64,000 nt of DNA from Collimonas humicola (lineage in GTDB: Bacteria; Pseudomonadota; Gammaproteobacteria; Burkholderiales; Burkholderiaceae_D). The notes under the pieces are model-generated. The model had not been told where the DNA came from. It searched no databases and saw only the letters and a list, made by a program, of their open reading frames with translations. The stretch is from NCBI RefSeq assembly GCF_018304945.1, contig NZ_JAGQEE010000005.1:248001-312000 (forward strand), given 5' to 3'. Positions 62,349 through 64,000 of this stretch are shown here, in pieces. Every line of letters begins with the position of its first letter. Within the stretch, counting starts at the first letter, position 1. The translations under genes and the position numbers were made by a program.

Positions 62349-64000
62349 TCGCCAGGCTGATCCGCTGGTCCATCGCCAACCGCTTTCTGGTGCTGCTGGC
62401 GACGCTGATGGTGACCGCCTGGGGCATGTGGTCGCTGTCGCGCGCGCCGCTCGATGCCATCCCCGATTTGTCGGATGTGCAGGTGATTATCCGTACCAGT
62501 TATCCGGGCCAGGCGCCGCAGATCGTCGAAAACCAGGTCACCTATCCGCTCACTACCACCATGTTGTCGGTGCCGGGAGCAAAGACTGTGCGCGGGTATT
62601 CCTTTTTCGGCGATTCTTTCGTCTACGTTCTGTTTGAAGACGGCACCGATCCCTACTGGGCGCGTTCACGGGTGCTGGAATACCTCAACCAGGTGCAGTC
62701 GCGCCTGCCGCCGCAAGCCAAAACCGCGCTTGGGCCGGATGCCACCGGCGTCGGCTGGGTCTACGAATACGCGCTGGTCGATCGCAGCGGCAAGATGGAC
62801 CTGTCGCAGTTGCGCGCCTTGCAGGACTGGTTTCTCAAGTACGAGTTGAAGGCGCTGCCGAATGTCTCGGAAGTGGCCAGCATAGGCGGCATGGTGCGGC
62901 AGTACCAGATCGTGCTCGATCCGGACCAGATGCGCGCCTATAACATCCCGCAAGCGAAGATCATCGCCGCCGTGCAGAATGCCAACCAGGAAACCGGAGG
63001 TTCCGTGCTGGAACTGGGAGAGGCCGAATACATGGTGCGGGCTTCAGGCTATCTGAAGTCGCTGGACGACTTCCGCAAGATTCCCTTGATGACGACAGAC
63101 GCCGGCGTTTCGGTGCGCCTGGGCGACGTCGCCCGCATCCAGGTCGGCCCCGAAATGCGGCGCGGGATTGCCGAGCTGAATGGCGAGGGCGAGGTTGCCG
63201 GCGGGGTGATCATCATGCGCTCCGGCAAGAATGCGCTGGAAACCATCGCTGCGGTGAAGGCCAAGCTGGAAATATTGAAAGCCAGCCTGCCGCCCGGCGT
63301 CGAGATCGTCGCGACTTATGACCGCTCAAGCCTGATCAAGCGCGCAGTCAGCAATCTGCAAGAGAAGCTGGTCGAGGAATTCATCGTTGTCGCCGCGGTG
63401 TGCGCCATCTTCCTGTTTCATATGCGCTCGGCGCTGGTGGCCATCGTCACGCTGCCGATCGGCATCCTGATCGCCTTTATCGTCATGCACTACCAGGGAG
63501 TCAACGCCAATATCATGTCGCTTGGCGGGATCGCGATCGCTGTCGGCGCCATGGTCGATGCCGCCGTGGTGATGATCGAGAACGCTCACAAGCATATTGA
63601 AGCCTGGAACCGCGCTCATCCTGGAGAAAAACTGAAAGGCGATGAACATTGGCGCGTCGTCGGCGACGCCGCGGCTGAGGTGGGGCCGGCGTTGTTTTTC
63701 TCGCTGCTGATCATCGTGCTCTCGTTCATCCCGGTGTTTACGCTGGAGGCGCAGGAAGGGCGGCTGTTTTCTCCGCTGGCCTTCACCAAGACCTATGCCA
63801 TGGCTGCCGCGGCCGGACTGGCGGTGACGCTGATTCCGGTCTTGATGGGTTACCTGATTCGGGGCCGGATTCCGGAGGAGCAAAAGAATCCGCTCAATCG
63901 CTTCCTGGTTGCACTCTACCGTCCGTTGCTCGATATGGTGTTGCGCTTCCCCAAGCTGACCTTGCTGGCAGCGGCCCTGGCAGCGGCCGTGACGATATGG
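62345..64000 (+). CDS. cusA: heavy-metal RND pump CusA/CzcA, 3' end missing
   Basis: 552 codons are visible of an expected about 1040. An N-terminal membrane helix is followed by [18 protein letters not shown], the conserved HME-RND start, then the first periplasmic porter domain. From about residue 345, transmembrane helices 2-6 follow. [20 protein letters not shown], followed by VVMIENAHK, holds the proton-relay Asp of helix 4. The visible part is intact. Linkage to a CusF-bearing adaptor favours Cu(I)/Ag(I) over Co/Zn/Cd. The gene runs off the right edge. Confidence 0.95.
   Translation, partial: MIARLIRWSIANRFLVLLATLMVTAWGMWSLSRAPLDAIPDLSDVQVIIRTSYPGQAPQIVENQVTYPLTTTMLSVPGAKTVRGYSFFGDSFVYVLFEDGTDPYWARSRVLEYLNQVQSRLPPQAKTALGPDATGVGWVYEYALVDRSGKMDLSQLRALQDWFLKYELKALPNVSEVASIGGMVRQYQIVLDPDQMRAYNIPQAKIIAAVQNANQETGGSVLELGEAEYMVRASGYLKSLDDFRKIPLMTTDAGVSVRLGDVARIQVGPEMRRGIAELNGEGEVAGGVIIMRSGKNALETIAAVKAKLEILKASLPPGVEIVATYDRSSLIKRAVSNLQEKLVEEFIVVAAVCAIFLFHMRSALVAIVTLPIGILIAFIVMHYQGVNANIMSLGGIAIAVGAMVDAAVVMIENAHKHIEAWNRAHPGEKLKGDEHWRVVGDAAAEVGPALFFSLLIIVLSFIPVFTLEAQEGRLFSPLAFTKTYAMAAAAGLAVTLIPVLMGYLIRGRIPEEQKNPLNRFLVALYRPLLDMVLRFPKLTLLAAALAAAVTIW

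Noticed and set aside
1-64000. CRISPR arrays, rRNA genes, complete insertion sequences, replication origin
   Set aside because: No regularly spaced repeats, rRNA sequence, intact transposase with terminal repeats, or DnaA-box/iteron cluster was seen.

Overview
The window is high-GC DNA from a Gram-negative bacterium, most likely a betaproteobacterium of the order Burkholderiales. An Oxalobacteraceae/Collimonas-like host is my best guess. The basis is the style of dnaQ, the chrBA, dmeRF and cus-type metal genes, a YXWGXW-repeat protein and overall gene style. The genus is inference only. Both window edges cut through genes.

Positions 3-40039 (left end open) hold one large secondary-metabolite locus, all on the + strand and tightly packed, with several ATGA overlaps. 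In order it has: the 3' part of a trans-AT polyketide synthase (four KS domains, no AT domains); an extended SDR; a PLP-dependent alpha-oxoamine synthase (AOS); a free acyl carrier protein; a tandem acyltransferase protein (AT plus a probable editing hydrolase); a four-module NRPS with two epimerisation domains; an ABC-2 exporter pair; and an Sfp-type phosphopantetheinyl transferase. There is no thioesterase. The PKS ends, and the NRPS begins, with only the C-terminal half of a condensation domain. The NRPS ends in a full-length divergent condensation-like domain that keeps HxxxD. The SDR-AOS-ACP trio recalls the bacterial sphingoid-base trio (Spt, CerR, AcpR). My hypothesis is that the polyketide is released as an amino-ketone/amino-alcohol and joined by the terminal C-like domain to a separately built tetrapeptide. 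I do not recognise this locus as a known pathway.

Positions 40040-44262 look like an integration zone. They contain a perfect 20-bp inverted repeat, a tyrosine recombinase with two small downstream genes (- strand) abutting dnaQ, a tRNA-Val(GAC), a decayed integrase fragment facing the tRNA, and a gene-poor stretch.

Positions 44263-54044 carry mixed accessory genes: KTSC protein, membrane methyltransferase, UspA, secreted NHL beta-propeller, a lone transposase N-domain, a lone FN3 protein, a polysaccharide deacetylase lipoprotein, a CPA2 antiporter, an orphan ParB-like protein, and two paralogous about 100-aa genes of unknown function.

Positions 54338-64000 start with a YXWGXW protein and continue as a metal-resistance block: chrBA (chromate) with an apparently leaderless promoter/operator, dmeRF (Ni/Co efflux) behind a perfect C6-centred palindrome, and a cus-type Cu/Ag RND system (small periplasmic protein, cusC, a cusB fused to a CusF-like domain, and cusA cut by the right edge).
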